Part shown: positions 31,759-41,199 of the stretch, one piece after another | Numbering within the stretch: the first letter of the stretch is position 1 | Layout: every line of letters starts with the position of its first letter | NCBI RefSeq assembly: GCF_001014615.2 | Contig: NZ_LBCQ02000001.1 | Coordinates: forward strand, 620,001-684,000 | Source: Aquamicrobium sp. LC103 | GTDB lineage: Bacteria; Pseudomonadota; Alphaproteobacteria; Rhizobiales; Rhizobiaceae | Direction: 5' to 3' | DNA: 64,000 bases | Notes under the pieces: generated by a model | The model's database searches: none | What the model was told of the DNA's origin: nothing | The model's input: only the letters and a program-made list of their open reading frames with translations | Position numbers and translations under genes: made by a program

Positions 31759-31781
31759 CGACGCGACATCGGACGTTCTCG

Positions 31782-31808
31782 AAGCCGGGCGGTTCGCCCG
31801 GCTTTTTT
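31782..31808 (+). terminator. Rho-independent terminator of the atp operon
   Basis: AAGCCGGGC (31782-31790) pairs with GCCCGGCTT (31796-31804) across a five-base loop, followed by a T run (TTTTTT to 31808). It lies 24 bases after the atpC stop. Confidence 0.9.
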
Positions 31809-31891
31809 GTTGGCAGATTGCAGCGCGCGCCCGCTTGCAACGAAATGCCCCCGGCATCGTTCCCCCTTATCACCGTTCGAAGGAGGAACCC

Positions 31892-32425
31892 ATGAAACGA
31901 AGTCTCGCACCATTCGCTTGCGTGCTGGCACTTTTTGCCGCGCCGCACGCGATCGCCCAGGAAACCGGCGTTTCCGCCACCGCGACCATGCAAGGTCCCG
32001 GCGGCGAGGATCTCGGGCGTGTCACCTTCGCGGAGACGCCGTCCGGCCTGCTGCATGTGTTCGTCGAGATGACCGGCCTGCCCGCCGGGCCACACGGCTT
32101 CCATATCCATGAAACCGGGTCGTGCGAGACCGACGGCGGTTTCGAATCGGCCGGCGGCCACTATGCCGGAGACCGCGAGCACGGGGTCATGTCGCGGAAC
32201 GGGCCGCATCCCGGCGACTTTCCGAATGTCCATGTCGGACAGGACGGCCTGCTCAAGGTCGAGTTCTTCACCGACCGCCTTTCGATCTCCGAGGGCGACA
32301 ATCCGCTGATGGACGAGGACGGCTCAGCCGTCGTCGTGCATGCCGATCCGGACGACTACGAAAGCGATCCATCCGGCCATTCCGGAGACAGGATCGCCTG
32401 CGGCGTGATAGAACAGCCGACATGA
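31892..32425 (+). CDS. sodC: Periplasmic Cu/Zn superoxide dismutase family protein
   Basis: 177 residues with a Sec signal peptide (MKRSLAPFACVLALFAAPHA, cut after AIA). The SodC ligand set is visible: His pair in GFHIHETGSCE, His residues in GGHYAGDREHG and GPHPGDFPNV (with the zinc Asp), His in AVVVHADPDDY, and the active-site Arg with disulfide Cys in DRIACGVIE. So it should be an active superoxide dismutase. AAGGAGGA precedes the ATG. The stop overlaps the next gene's ATG by four bases. Confidence 0.92.
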   Translation: MKRSLAPFACVLALFAAPHAIAQETGVSATATMQGPGGEDLGRVTFAETPSGLLHVFVEMTGLPAGPHGFHIHETGSCETDGGFESAGGHYAGDREHGVMSRNGPHPGDFPNVHVGQDGLLKVEFFTDRLSISEGDNPLMDEDGSAVVVHADPDDYESDPSGHSGDRIACGVIEQPT

Positions 32426-33414
32426 TCGCCCGCCTGTTCGGATTTCTGCTCCTTTCCTTTTTCGCCTTTCCCGCTCATTCCCAGGAGGATGGAGACATGG
32501 AACTCGGCCGCCGGCTGACGACCGATTTCCAGGAAGGCCGCTACGAGGTGATCTGGGAGCGGATGACGGAGGAGATGCGCGCCGCGCTCGGTTCGAGCGG
32601 GACCCTGGCGGAACTCGCGAAAGCGATGGAAAGCCAGTTCGGCGCGGAGAAGGCGACCATTTTCGAGGAAGCGGAGCCACATCTCGGCTACCGCATCTAT
32701 CAGCGCATTGCGGAACATGAGAAGGGTCCGCTGCCGGTGCTGACGCAATGGACGCTCGACGGCGACGACAGGGTCGCCGGCTTCTTCGTGCGTCCGCGCC
32801 AGCCGCCCGCGGCTTCCGATTTCCTCGACTACGAGACCAAGGCAACGCTTCGCCTCCCTTTCGAAGGCGAATGGCATGTCTACTGGGGCGGGCGCACGCC
32901 GGAAGACAATTATCATGCGGTCGATCCGGGCCAGCGCTTCGCGTCGGATTTTCTCGTCGTCACCGACGGCTCCAGCAGCCGCGGAGAGGGGACGAGGCTT
33001 GAAGAATATCATTGCTGGGATCGGCGGATACTCGCGCCTGCTTCCGGCACGGTGGCCGCCGCGGTGGACGACCTGCCCGACAATCCGCTCGGCGAGATGG
33101 ATCCCCGGAACCCGGCCGGCAACCATGTGGTTCTCGATCTCGGCAATGACGAATATGCCTTCCTTGCGCATCTCAAGGAGGGCAGCGTCGGCGTCGAAAA
33201 GGGCGATTCGGTCCAAGCCGGACAGGAAATCGGCCGCTGCGGCAATAGCGGCAACAGTTCGGAACCGCACCTTCACTTCCATCTGCAGACGACGCCGTCT
33301 CTCGGCGCGGGCGAGGGACTGCCGGCGTTCTTCCGCGATTACGTCGCCGATGGCGAACGGGTGGAGAAGGGCGAACCCCAACGCGGGCAAACCGTCGCGC
33401 CCGAGGCGGACTGA
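32422..33414 (+). CDS. Secreted M23 (LytM-type) peptidase
   Basis: A 330-residue protein with signal peptide (ARLFGFLLLSFFAFPAHS). Residues ~25-120 look like a DUF3887-type small domain (TDFQEGRYEVIWERMTEEMR). The C-terminal half is a peptidase M23 domain with the zinc motifs intact: HxxxD-type in NYHAVDPGQRFASDF and HxH in EPHLHFHLQ, plus LAHLKEGSVGVEKGDSVQAG. It probably cleaves peptidoglycan cross-bridges in the periplasm. It is translationally coupled to sodC (ATGA). I see no membrane anchor. Confidence 0.88.
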   Translation: MIARLFGFLLLSFFAFPAHSQEDGDMELGRRLTTDFQEGRYEVIWERMTEEMRAALGSSGTLAELAKAMESQFGAEKATIFEEAEPHLGYRIYQRIAEHEKGPLPVLTQWTLDGDDRVAGFFVRPRQPPAASDFLDYETKATLRLPFEGEWHVYWGGRTPEDNYHAVDPGQRFASDFLVVTDGSSSRGEGTRLEEYHCWDRRILAPASGTVAAAVDDLPDNPLGEMDPRNPAGNHVVLDLGNDEYAFLAHLKEGSVGVEKGDSVQAGQEIGRCGNSGNSSEPHLHFHLQTTPSLGAGEGLPAFFRDYVADGERVEKGEPQRGQTVAPEAD

Positions 33415-33542
33415 AAGCTCATTCCGAGAAGGAAGGGAGCTGCGGAGGCGCGGCCGACCGCTTCCGGGATGACTCTCGGCCGGGTCAGCCACCGGTACGG
33501 TTTGCGCGTCGGCGGATGGCGTTGCGACAGGCCGGTGCGAAT

Positions 33543-34058
33543 CTACCTCGCCAGATGGCGAAACGCCGAGACGACCTCCTCATAGACCTTGCGCTTGAAG
33601 GGGACGATCAGCTCCGGCATCTCGGCCATGGGCTTCCAGGCCCAGGCGTCGAATTCGGCGTCGTGGCCGCCGGGCGGCGGGTTGATGGCGATCTCGCTCT
33701 CGTCCCCGTCGAAGCGGAAGGCGAACCATTTCTGCGTCTGGCCGCGATATTTGCCCTTCAGAGCGATGCCGAGGAGGTCTGGGGGCAGATCGTAATTGAT
33801 CCATAGTGGCGCCTCGGCAAGCAGCGTCACCGAGCGCATGCCGGTCTCCTCGTAGAGCTCGCGCCGCGCCGCCGGCAGCGGATCCTCGCCCTTGTCGATG
33901 CCGCCTTGCGGCATCTGCCAGAGCTTCTCCGTGCCGGCCATCTCGCTGTCTTCCTCGGCGATGCGGCGGCCGGCCCAGACGAGCCCCTCGCGGTTCAGCA
34001 CCATGACGCCCACGCAGGGCCGGTAGGGCAATCCGCTGAAATCCTTTTCCTTTGCCAT
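33543..34058 (-). CDS. rppH: RNA pyrophosphohydrolase (Nudix)
   Basis: RppH removes pyrophosphate from 5'-triphosphorylated mRNA, starting decay. The 171-residue protein has the Nudix box [20 protein letters not shown] followed by TG, with GX5EX7REUXEEXGU complete, and the RppH-type C-terminus ([17 protein letters not shown]). It starts five bases after the deacetylase-like gene and is the last gene of the minus-strand housekeeping run. Confidence 0.95.
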   Translation of the reverse strand: MAKEKDFSGLPYRPCVGVMVLNREGLVWAGRRIAEEDSEMAGTEKLWQMPQGGIDKGEDPLPAARRELYEETGMRSVTLLAEAPLWINYDLPPDLLGIALKGKYRGQTQKWFAFRFDGDESEIAINPPPGGHDAEFDAWAWKPMAEMPELIVPFKRKVYEEVVSAFRHLAR

Positions 34059-34063
34059 TCCTG

Positions 34064-35230
34064 CTATCCTCGCTCGGGATCGTTCGCTACCGCCGAAATC
34101 GGCACGATCTCGATGCCGCGCCGCCTTGCCTCCGCGATCCAGCCGGCGACCGCATCGACCGTTGCGTCGAAAGCGGAGCCAGTGCCGATGGCGAAGCCTT
34201 TCGCCCGCGCCGTCCGCTCGAGATCGTCCAGCCTGCGCAGGATTTCGCCGCGTTCGCGTACGCCGTCAAGCGTCATGTCCGCGGCGGCGAAGGGCACGCG
34301 GTTCCGCGCCGCCATTTCGGGCGCGAGGCTGCGGGCGGAGGAGCCGTCGTCGAAATACATCAGGCCGCGTTTACCGAGCTCGCCGAAGAAGGGCGGCATC
34401 GCGTTTCCGTCGGTCACGAATCGCGCGCCCATATAGTTCATGATGCCGGTGTAGTTGGTGATGCGCGACAGCGCCCAATGGAGCCTGTCGCGGTTCTCCG
34501 CTTCAGCCGCTTCCACGGTCAGCGTGTTGCGGCCAGGATCGACATTCGGATAGTCGAAAGGCTCGAGCGGCACCTGCATGACGATCTCATGTCCCTGGCG
34601 GCGGGCCGTCTGCATCCAGCGGTCGAGGCTATTGCCGCCGGATGCGAATGCCAGCGTCACCTCGGGCGGCAGCTTCGCGATCGCGTTCTGCGTGCCGGTC
34701 TGCGAGACGCCGAGCCCGCCGATCACGATCGCGACGCGCGCGCCGCGCGCGCCGGACCAGGGCCGCGCATAGACGTCGAAGGGCCGTCTTCCGTCGGCGC
34801 CGCGCCTGGGTAGTGGGCCGATATCGGTCTCCTCGATCAGATCGCGGTCGGGCAGGTGCGCGACCAGCGGGTTCTGGCCGAGAGCGGACGGGTCGCGAAT
34901 GACGACCACGCTTTGGCCCGCCGCGTCGGGCGGGTTCACCTTTATGATGGAGGGACCGCCTGCGACATAGCCCGTCGAGGCCGGGGGGACGGGAGCGGTT
35001 GCGGCCGCATCCGCGGGCTCGGGCGTGGAAACAACCAGCGGAGGCGGATTGCGAAAGGGCTTTTCCCGGAACGCGATGGCGCCGGACGTGCCGAGGATCG
35101 CGATCGAGACGAGGGAAAGAACCGCGCCGCCGGCGGTGAGCCTCGGTCGCGAGCCGCCGCGTGGCCGCTTTCCCCTGGGTTCCAAGCCGAGAGGGCGCTC
35201 CATCTCTCCTTGGTGAAATGCCTTGTTCAC
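34064..35230 (-). CDS. Divergent polysaccharide deacetylase family protein
   Basis: 388 residues. There is an N-terminal basic cytoplasmic stretch, one membrane helix ([20 protein letters not shown]), a Pro/Ala-rich linker, then the domain known as divergent polysaccharide deacetylase ([64 protein letters not shown]). Catalytic metal residues of classical NodB-like deacetylases are not obvious, so enzymatic activity is uncertain. It is consistently found downstream of envC-ctpA, suggesting a role in envelope or septal peptidoglycan metabolism. Confidence 0.88.
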   Translation of the reverse strand: MNKAFHQGEMERPLGLEPRGKRPRGGSRPRLTAGGAVLSLVSIAILGTSGAIAFREKPFRNPPPLVVSTPEPADAAATAPVPPASTGYVAGGPSIIKVNPPDAAGQSVVVIRDPSALGQNPLVAHLPDRDLIEETDIGPLPRRGADGRRPFDVYARPWSGARGARVAIVIGGLGVSQTGTQNAIAKLPPEVTLAFASGGNSLDRWMQTARRQGHEIVMQVPLEPFDYPNVDPGRNTLTVEAAEAENRDRLHWALSRITNYTGIMNYMGARFVTDGNAMPPFFGELGKRGLMYFDDGSSARSLAPEMAARNRVPFAAADMTLDGVRERGEILRRLDDLERTARAKGFAIGTGSAFDATVDAVAGWIAEARRRGIEIVPISAVANDPERG

Positions 35231-35363
35231 GGGCGATAATCCGCGTCCTTGCCGTCGGGAACAAAGGAGTATCCGGAAAAATTTACCGGCGTCCGTCGGG
35301 GAACGCCGGTAAAATCCTGGATCGCCGCGGCTCCGGCCCCCGTTGAAGGAGCCGCGGAACGCC

Positions 35364-36689
35364 TTACTGGTTCAGAACCGCGCGGTCCGGATTGGGCGGG
35401 AAGGCCGGATCGGTCTTCGCGCCGCGCAGGAGATCCAGCGCGTAGTTGAGCTGGATGTCGTCCTTCGCCTCCGGCGGCACATAGGCCGCCGAGCCCGAAC
35501 CCTGGTCGTCTTCCTCATTGCCCTTGATGTGGCCACGCAGATCGGATTCGCCGCGGGACACGTCGCGTCCGAGCAGTTCGTCGGGCAGCGGCTGCTCGAC
35601 CTTGATGTCGGGCGTGATGCCCTTGCCCTGGATCGAGGTGCCTGCAGGCGTGTAGTAGAGCGCAGTGGTCAGCCGCAGCGCGCCGTTCTCGCCGAGCGGG
35701 ATGATCGTCTGCACGGAACCCTTGCCGAAGGACTGGGTGCCGACCACAGTCGCGCGGCGATGGTCCTGCAGGGCGCCGGCCACGATTTCCGACGCGCTCG
35801 CCGAACCGCCATTGATCAGCACGATCACCGGCTTGCCGTCGATCTCGTCGCCGGGGCGGGAATCGAAGCGCGTGATGTTCTTCGCGTCGCGCCCACGGGT
35901 CGAGACGATTTCGCCGCGGTCGAGGAAGGCGTCGCTGACGCTGACCGCCTGATCGAGCAGGCCGCCCGGGTTGAGGCGCAGGTCGAGCACATAGCCCTTG
36001 AGCTTGTCGTCGGGAACTTCCTTCTTGATATCGGAGATCGCCTGCTTGAGATCGTCGAAGGTCTTCTCGGTGAAGGAATTGATCTTCAGGTAGCCGACGT
36101 CGCCTTCCACCCGCGAGCGGACGGCCTTCACCTTGATGATGTCGCGAACGATCGTCAGCTTGATGGGCTGCGAGGCGCCTTCGCGCACGATCGTCAGCTC
36201 GATCGGCGTGTTGACGGCGCCGCGCATCTTGTCGACCGCGTCGGAAAGGGTCAGGCCGCGCACCTCGTCGCCATCGATCTCGGCGATCAGGTCGCCGGCG
36301 AGCACGCCGGCGCGGGCTGCCGGAGTGTCCTCGATCGGCGCGATGACCTTGACCATCTCGTTTTCCATCGTCACCTCGATGCCGAGGCCGCCGAATTCGC
36401 CCTTGGTCTGCACGCGCATGTCCTGCGCGGCGTCCGGATTGAGATAGGACGAATGCGGGTCGAGCGAGGTGAGCATGCCGTTGATGGCGCTCTCGACCAG
36501 CTTCTTGTCCTCGGGCTCCGTGACATATTGGGCGCGCACGCGCTCGAATATGTCGCCGAAGATCGCGAGCTGGCGATATGTCTCCGAACCGGCCGCGTTC
36601 GCCGTTGTACCGGTGCCACCATGCACGAGGCTCATGGCGGACGCGCCCATCAGGGCGCCGGCAACCAGAAGCGACAACTTACGTACCAT
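35364..36689 (-). CDS. ctpA: C-terminal processing peptidase (S41)
   Basis: A periplasmic serine protease, 441 residues. It has a signal peptide (VRKLSLLVAGALMGASAMSL), a PDZ domain around residues 85-170 (FGGLGIEVTMENEMVKVIAP, GVLAGDLIAEIDGDEVRG), and the S41 catalytic dyad: Ser in GGSASASEIVAGALQDH and Lys in TQSFGKGSVQTI. The ATG at 36689 (AGGA upstream) overlaps the envC end by 11 bases. It processes or degrades periplasmic proteins, including cell-wall hydrolases in relatives. Confidence 0.96.
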   Translation of the reverse strand: MVRKLSLLVAGALMGASAMSLVHGGTGTTANAAGSETYRQLAIFGDIFERVRAQYVTEPEDKKLVESAINGMLTSLDPHSSYLNPDAAQDMRVQTKGEFGGLGIEVTMENEMVKVIAPIEDTPAARAGVLAGDLIAEIDGDEVRGLTLSDAVDKMRGAVNTPIELTIVREGASQPIKLTIVRDIIKVKAVRSRVEGDVGYLKINSFTEKTFDDLKQAISDIKKEVPDDKLKGYVLDLRLNPGGLLDQAVSVSDAFLDRGEIVSTRGRDAKNITRFDSRPGDEIDGKPVIVLINGGSASASEIVAGALQDHRRATVVGTQSFGKGSVQTIIPLGENGALRLTTALYYTPAGTSIQGKGITPDIKVEQPLPDELLGRDVSRGESDLRGHIKGNEEDDQGSGSAAYVPPEAKDDIQLNYALDLLRGAKTDPAFPPNPDRAVLNQ

Positions 36690-38013
36690 TTCCTGTCCTT
36701 CCAGAACTACGCTCCGCCCACCATGGGGCCGGATCGACGGGTTTTCCATCCTTGCGAAACTCTACATAGAGTTCCGGTCCGGAATTTTCACTTCCGAATG
36801 CCATGGCGCTTGCCACCCTGGCCTCGCCCATCACGCCCACCGGCTCCCCGGCCAGTACGGACTGGCCCTGCGTGACGCTGATTCTTCCCATCCCCGCCAG
36901 CACCACATGATAACCATCGCCGGCATCCAGTATCAAGAGTTGACCATAGGAGCGGAAGGGTCCCGCATAGAGCACCGAACTGTCGGACGGCGCGGTTACG
37001 ATTGCGGCCGAATGTGTCGCGAGCATGTCGCCCTGCATGGTTCCGCCGCTGCCGTCGCCCTGCCCGAAGCGGCGGACGACATGGCCGGCAACAGGAAAGC
37101 CGACCTGGCCGCGGCCGGCGGAAAACGGGATTCGCCCCGGAAGCGTGGGGTTCAAGGGCTGCGCGCGCCTTGCTTCCTCCCTTTCGGCCTCCTTCAAGGC
37201 CGCCAGGCGGCTCTCTTCCTCCGCCTTGCGGTTGGTCTCGATCTCGGCTTCGAGCGCGTCGATCAGCTCGCGCAGGCTGCCCGCCTCGGCGGCAAGCTCG
37301 CTCGAGCGTTGCTTCTCGGCGGCGAGTTTTCCTTCCGATTCCGTCTGCAGGCGCTGCTTTTCCTCAAGAAGAAGTGATAGCCGTTCCTGCTCGGCGACCT
37401 GTTCGGCGATGGTGCCGCGCAGCCGCTCGCGCTCGCTTTCGATCGAGGCGGTGACGCGCGACAGCTCCTTCAGGTCGGCAATCAGTATTTCGGTCTCCGC
37501 GCGCAGCTCCGGCACGACGGCGCCGAGCAGGATCGCGCTGCGCACGGAGGAAAGCGCATCCTCCGGCTTGACGAGGATCGCCGGCGGCGGGTTGAGCCCC
37601 ATGCGCTGGAGGGCCGCCAGCACCTCGGCGAGCACGCCACGCCGTGCGGAGAGGGATTCGCGGATGCCGCCCTCCTGCAGGCGCAAATCGTCGACCTTGG
37701 CGGAGATCTCGGAAATATCCTGGCCGAGCTTCCGCTCGGTCTTCGCAGCCTGGATGAGGGCGGCGGAAAGCGAGGCGTTGTCCTTGCGGATCGCCGCGAT
37801 CTCCCGCGCGATCTCCTCCTGCCGTTCCTCCGAAAGGGTGATCTCGTGCGAGAGGCGTTCATATTCGCTGGCGGTATTGTCGCGTCGGCTCTCGAGGTCG
37901 GCAGCGCTTTGCGCCGCGGTCGCCGGAAGAACGGCAATGCCAAGGAGCAGCGCCAGCGCGGTTGACGCGAGCGTCCCTGAAAATCGAAAGCCGGTCTTCA
38001 TTCCATCCATCAT
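36679..38013 (-). CDS. envC: Murein hydrolase activator EnvC (degenerate LytM)
   Basis: 444 residues: signal peptide, a long coiled coil of ~250 residues rich in Glu, Arg and Leu (LEEKQRLQTESEGKLAAEKQ and similar), then a degenerate LytM domain. The HxH of active M23 enzymes is replaced (GPELYVEFRKDGKPVDP), as in E. coli EnvC, which activates amidases at the septum. Three close ATGs (38013, 38010, 38001) make the exact start uncertain. It overlaps ctpA, and both probably act in daughter-cell separation. Confidence 0.93.
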   Translation of the reverse strand: MMDGMKTGFRFSGTLASTALALLLGIAVLPATAAQSAADLESRRDNTASEYERLSHEITLSEERQEEIAREIAAIRKDNASLSAALIQAAKTERKLGQDISEISAKVDDLRLQEGGIRESLSARRGVLAEVLAALQRMGLNPPPAILVKPEDALSSVRSAILLGAVVPELRAETEILIADLKELSRVTASIESERERLRGTIAEQVAEQERLSLLLEEKQRLQTESEGKLAAEKQRSSELAAEAGSLRELIDALEAEIETNRKAEEESRLAALKEAEREEARRAQPLNPTLPGRIPFSAGRGQVGFPVAGHVVRRFGQGDGSGGTMQGDMLATHSAAIVTAPSDSSVLYAGPFRSYGQLLILDAGDGYHVVLAGMGRISVTQGQSVLAGEPVGVMGEARVASAMAFGSENSGPELYVEFRKDGKPVDPAPWWAERSSGRTGNGT

Positions 38014-38045
38014 GCCCGGATATTTCGAGCCGACCCTAAGCCGCG

Positions 38046-38057
38046 TTCGTTAACGAA
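38046..38057. promoter_or_regulatory. Palindrome / CtrA-like site upstream of envC
   Basis: TTCGTTAACGAA (38046-38057) is a perfect 12-base palindrome 33 bases upstream of the envC ATG. It also contains TTAA-N7-TCAAC, near the CtrA consensus TTAA-N7-TTAA. CtrA controls cell-division genes in relatives, so this is a plausible but unproven site. Confidence 0.35.
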
Positions 38058-38145
38058 ACATCAACCATGAGCGCGGCGGCGTCCCGTTCGGACAATCATA
38101 CGGCAAATGTGTCGAATCTTCGCGTGCTTTCAGGAAAAGCGCCTC

Positions 38146-38625
38146 TCAGACGCGATGGTAGGGGTGGCCGGAAAGGATGGTGGCGGCGCGGTAGAGCTGC
38201 TCGGCGAGGAGCACGCGGACAAGTTGATGCGGCCAGGTCTGGGCGCCGAAGGAGAGGATGAAGTCGGCGGAGGAACGCAGCCCTGAATCATGCCCGTCGG
38301 GGCCGCCGATGGCGAAGACGAGCTGTCTGCGCCCGCCGTCGCGCAGATCGGCGATAAGCCTGCTTATTTCCGGGGAAGAGGGATTCCTGCCGCGCTCGTC
38401 GAGCAGGAAAAGGGCCGCGTCCCTGCGGAAGCCTTCCAGCGCGGACGCTTCCTCGCGGCATCGTTCGGCGGCGCTGCGCGCCCGAGATTCAGCGATCTCC
38501 GTAACGCCGGAGAATTCCAGCCCGACCGCCGGGCCGGTTTTCGCAAACCGGTCCAGATACCTGCCTGCCAATTCCCGCTCGGGGCCAGCCTTCATCCGGC
38601 CCACGGCGTGGACTGATACGCGCAT
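38146..38625 (-). CDS. rlmH: 23S rRNA (pseudouridine-1915 N3) methyltransferase RlmH
   Basis: A SPOUT-class methyltransferase, 159 residues, full length. The trefoil-knot SAM site is seen in LVFAIGGPDGHDSGL and the C-terminal LSFGAQTWPHQLVRVLLAEQ followed by LYRAATI. It starts RVSVHAVGRMKAGPERELAG. It sits 33 bases downstream of rsfS, the standard order. Confidence 0.96.
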   Translation of the reverse strand: MRVSVHAVGRMKAGPERELAGRYLDRFAKTGPAVGLEFSGVTEIAESRARSAAERCREEASALEGFRRDAALFLLDERGRNPSSPEISRLIADLRDGGRRQLVFAIGGPDGHDSGLRSSADFILSFGAQTWPHQLVRVLLAEQLYRAATILSGHPYHRV

Positions 38626-38658
38626 TTCAGCCTCGCCACCTTTGCCGGCGAATACGGC

Positions 38659-39069
38659 TCAGTGAACCGTTTCTTCCTCCAGGTCGGGCGCCTGCCACAT
38701 CTTCTCGATGTTGTAGAACTCCCGGACCTCGGGGCGGAAAACATGGACGATCACGTCGCCGGAATCGATCAGCACCCAGTCGGCGTTCGACAATCCCTCG
38801 ACGCGTGGGAAACCGAGGCCGGCGTCCTTGAGCGCCTTGATGAGATGATCGGCGACCGCCGCGACATGACGATGGGAGCGCCCGGACGCGACGACCATGT
38901 AATCGCCGAGGCTGGATTTTCCCTGTATGTCGATGGAGACGATGTTCTCGGCCTTGGAGTCGTCCAGACTGGCAAGGACGGTTTCGAGGGCACGGGATAC
39001 TTCGGCGCTGCCGCTTACCCCTGCCGGCGAAGGCTGAAGATCGGCCTTCTTCTGTATTGCTGTTCTCAG
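38659..39069 (-). CDS. rsfS: Ribosomal silencing factor RsfS, apparent CTG start
   Basis: RsfS binds ribosomal protein L14 and blocks subunit joining when nutrients are scarce. The family core is complete only if the frame is read upstream of the first ATG (38898): LETVLASLDDSKAENIVSID and IQGKSSLGDYM precede VVASGRSHRHVAAVADHLI. Reading back, there is no ATG, GTG or TTG in a suitable place. A CTG at 39069 lies six bases after AAAGGA, giving 136 residues starting (M)RTAIQKKADLQPSPAG. I therefore propose CTG initiation, or an upstream start I cannot see. Gene order nadD-rsfS-rlmH is conserved. Confidence 0.88.
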   Translation of the reverse strand: MRTAIQKKADLQPSPAGVSGSAEVSRALETVLASLDDSKAENIVSIDIQGKSSLGDYMVVASGRSHRHVAAVADHLIKALKDAGLGFPRVEGLSNADWVLIDSGDVIVHVFRPEVREFYNIEKMWQAPDLEEETVH

Positions 39070-39194
39070 TGTCTTTCCTTTCGAACAAGAACAAGCTCGT
39101 CCGCGAAATTTCGCCGACCTCTCATAGATAGGCAGAGTCGTCTTACAGTTTCAAGACGTCGGCATGTTTTGCGGCCTTCGCGCACCATTTTGGA

Positions 39195-39854
39195 TCAGTC
39201 TTGCCGTCCGCTCCGGGAGGTTTTCCGGCTGGCGTTACGGATCGCCGTGGAGGAGAGGAGGGAGCGCGGGCCGTGGATGAAGGTCCATGCCGGCGGTTTC
39301 ATGCGCGCCAGGAGCGGTGCGTCCTTCTCGTCGATCCGGGCGTGATCGAAGGTCTTCGCCATGACCGAGGACATGAAGGCGAGGGTGGAGCCCGGCCGGT
39401 CGATGACGGCGATGGGGAAGGTCATCGCGATGTCGTGCCAGCGCTGCCAGCGGTGAAACTCCGCGAGGTTGTCGGCACCCATGATCCAGACGAAGTCGAC
39501 GCCCGGATTGCGCGCCTTCACCAGTGCCAGCGTGTCGGCGGTGTAGCGGATGTGGTGGGCGGCCTCGAATGCGGTCACCTTGATGCGCGGGTCCCTGGCG
39601 ATGGCCTCCGATAGAGCGAGGCGCTCGGCCAGCGGCGCGAGCTCGCGGCCTATCTTCAAGGGGTTGCCGGGAGTGACGATCCACCAGAGCTGGTCGAGGC
39701 GCAGCGATCGCAGCGCGATCTCGGCGACGAGCGCGTGGCCGGCATGGGGCGGATTGAAGGAGCCGCCGAACAGGCCCACCTGCATGCGCTTCTCGACATG
39801 CGGCATGCGGAGGTAGCGTGGCTGAACGGGGTGCTCCACGAGGGGAGATGTCAT
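39195..39854 (-). CDS. nadD: Nicotinate-nucleotide adenylyltransferase
   Basis: NadD makes deamido-NAD from nicotinate mononucleotide and ATP. The 219-residue protein has the nucleotidyltransferase motif GLFGGSFNPPHAGH, then LWWIVTPGNPLK, FVWIMGADNLAEFHRW, and the C-terminal SSTAIR. The N-terminal ~25 residues before MQVGLFGG are longer than in E. coli, and the real start may be one of the internal ATGs (MPHVEKRM). It lies in the proA-nadD-rsfS run. Confidence 0.95.
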   Translation of the reverse strand: MTSPLVEHPVQPRYLRMPHVEKRMQVGLFGGSFNPPHAGHALVAEIALRSLRLDQLWWIVTPGNPLKIGRELAPLAERLALSEAIARDPRIKVTAFEAAHHIRYTADTLALVKARNPGVDFVWIMGADNLAEFHRWQRWHDIAMTFPIAVIDRPGSTLAFMSSVMAKTFDHARIDEKDAPLLARMKPPAWTFIHGPRSLLSSTAIRNASRKTSRSGRQD

Positions 39855-39908
39855 GTGCGCGGGCCAGAAAGGGTGAACAGCGACGTCACTGGACAGGATG
39901 CTTCCGGC

Positions 39909-41195
39909 TCACGGCCGCACCTGCCCGGTTCCACGCACCCGGTATTTGAAGGAGGTGAGCTGCTCGACGCCGACCGGTCCGCGCGCGTGCATGCGCCCGG
40001 TGGCGATGCCGATCTCCGCGCCCATGCCGAATTCGCCGCCGTCGGCGAACTGCGTCGAGGCATTGTGCAGCAGGATCGCCGAATCGATTTCGTTGAAGAA
40101 ACGCTCCACCGCGGCGGCATCCTCGGCGATGATCGCCTCGGTGTGATGCGAGGAATAGCGTTCGATATGGTCGATCGCGCCGGAGACGCCGTCGACCAGC
40201 TTCACCGAGATGATCGCGTCGAGATATTCGGTCGACCAGTCCTTCTCGGTCGCCGGTTCGGCCGCGGGGAAGGCGGCGCGGACCGCCTCGTCGCCCCGGA
40301 TTTCGCAGCCGGCCCTCGCCAGCGCCTCGAGGATCGGCAGGAGATGGGTGCCGGCCACCGCGCGGTCGACCAGCAGGGTCTCGGCCGAGCCGCAGATGCC
40401 GGTGCGCCGCATCTTGGCGTTGACGGCGATCGAAACCGCCATGTCGAGATCGGCCGATTTGTCGATGTAGAGATGGCAGATGCCTTCGAGATGCGCGAAG
40501 ACCGGCACCCGCGCTTCGGTCTGGACGCGCTCGACCAGGCTGCGTCCGCCGCGCGGCACGATCACGTCGAGATTGCCGCCAAGCCCCTTCAGCATCTCGC
40601 CGACGGCGGCGCGGTCGGTGGTCGGCACGAGCTGGATCGCGTCCTCGGGAAGGCCGGCCGCCTGCAATCCCCCGACCAGGCAGGCATGGATGGCGGAGGA
40701 CGAGTTGATGGAGTCCGAGCCGCCGCGCAGGATGACGGCGTTGCCGGCCTTGAGGCAGAGCGCGCCGGCATCGGCCGTCACGTTGGGGCGGCTCTCGTAG
40801 ATCACGCCGATGACGCCGAGCGGCGTGCGCACGCGCTCGATGTGCAGGCCGTTGGGCCGGTCCCATTCGGCGATTACGTCGCCGACCGGATCGCGCAGCG
40901 CGGCGACTGCGCGGATGCCGTCGGCCACCGCGCGGATACGGTCGGGCGTCAGCTTGAGACGGTCCATCATCGCCGGAGAAAGCCCGGCTTCCTCGCCATT
41001 GGCCATGTCGATGGCATTGGCTTCGAGTATCCGGTCCTGATGGCGGAGGACGCAATCCGCCATCGCGACGAGCGCGGCATGCTTGCGCTCGGCCGAGGCG
41101 AGGCCGAGCGGTCGGGCGGAGGCGCGGGCCTTGCGGCCGATCTCCGCCATCAGGACGGCGAAGTCCTCGCTCGTCTTTTCATGCGCCTTCAGCAT
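39909..41195 (-). CDS. proA: Gamma-glutamyl phosphate reductase
   Basis: Second step of proline synthesis: reduction of glutamyl-5-phosphate with NADPH. The 428-residue aldehyde-dehydrogenase-like enzyme has [40 protein letters not shown] and the catalytic Cys in [19 protein letters not shown]. It starts four bases after proB. Confidence 0.98.
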   Translation of the reverse strand: MLKAHEKTSEDFAVLMAEIGRKARASARPLGLASAERKHAALVAMADCVLRHQDRILEANAIDMANGEEAGLSPAMMDRLKLTPDRIRAVADGIRAVAALRDPVGDVIAEWDRPNGLHIERVRTPLGVIGVIYESRPNVTADAGALCLKAGNAVILRGGSDSINSSSAIHACLVGGLQAAGLPEDAIQLVPTTDRAAVGEMLKGLGGNLDVIVPRGGRSLVERVQTEARVPVFAHLEGICHLYIDKSADLDMAVSIAVNAKMRRTGICGSAETLLVDRAVAGTHLLPILEALARAGCEIRGDEAVRAAFPAAEPATEKDWSTEYLDAIISVKLVDGVSGAIDHIERYSSHHTEAIIAEDAAAVERFFNEIDSAILLHNASTQFADGGEFGMGAEIGIATGRMHARGPVGVEQLTSFKYRVRGTGQVRP

Positions 41196-41199
41196 GATG

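Noticed and set aside
32122-32421. Longer in-frame start for the M23 peptidase, overlapping sodC
   Set aside because: The ATG at 32422 begins a proper signal peptide and overlaps the sodC stop as ATGA; the longer part is a shadow of sodC.
36679-38013. Active M23 endopeptidase
   Set aside because: The HxH metal motif is absent (replaced near LYVEFR), so it is called as an EnvC-type activator instead.
38627-39094. 155-codon ATG frame at the rsfS locus
   Set aside because: It is in the wrong frame; the conserved RsfS residues lie in a different frame, with a non-ATG start.
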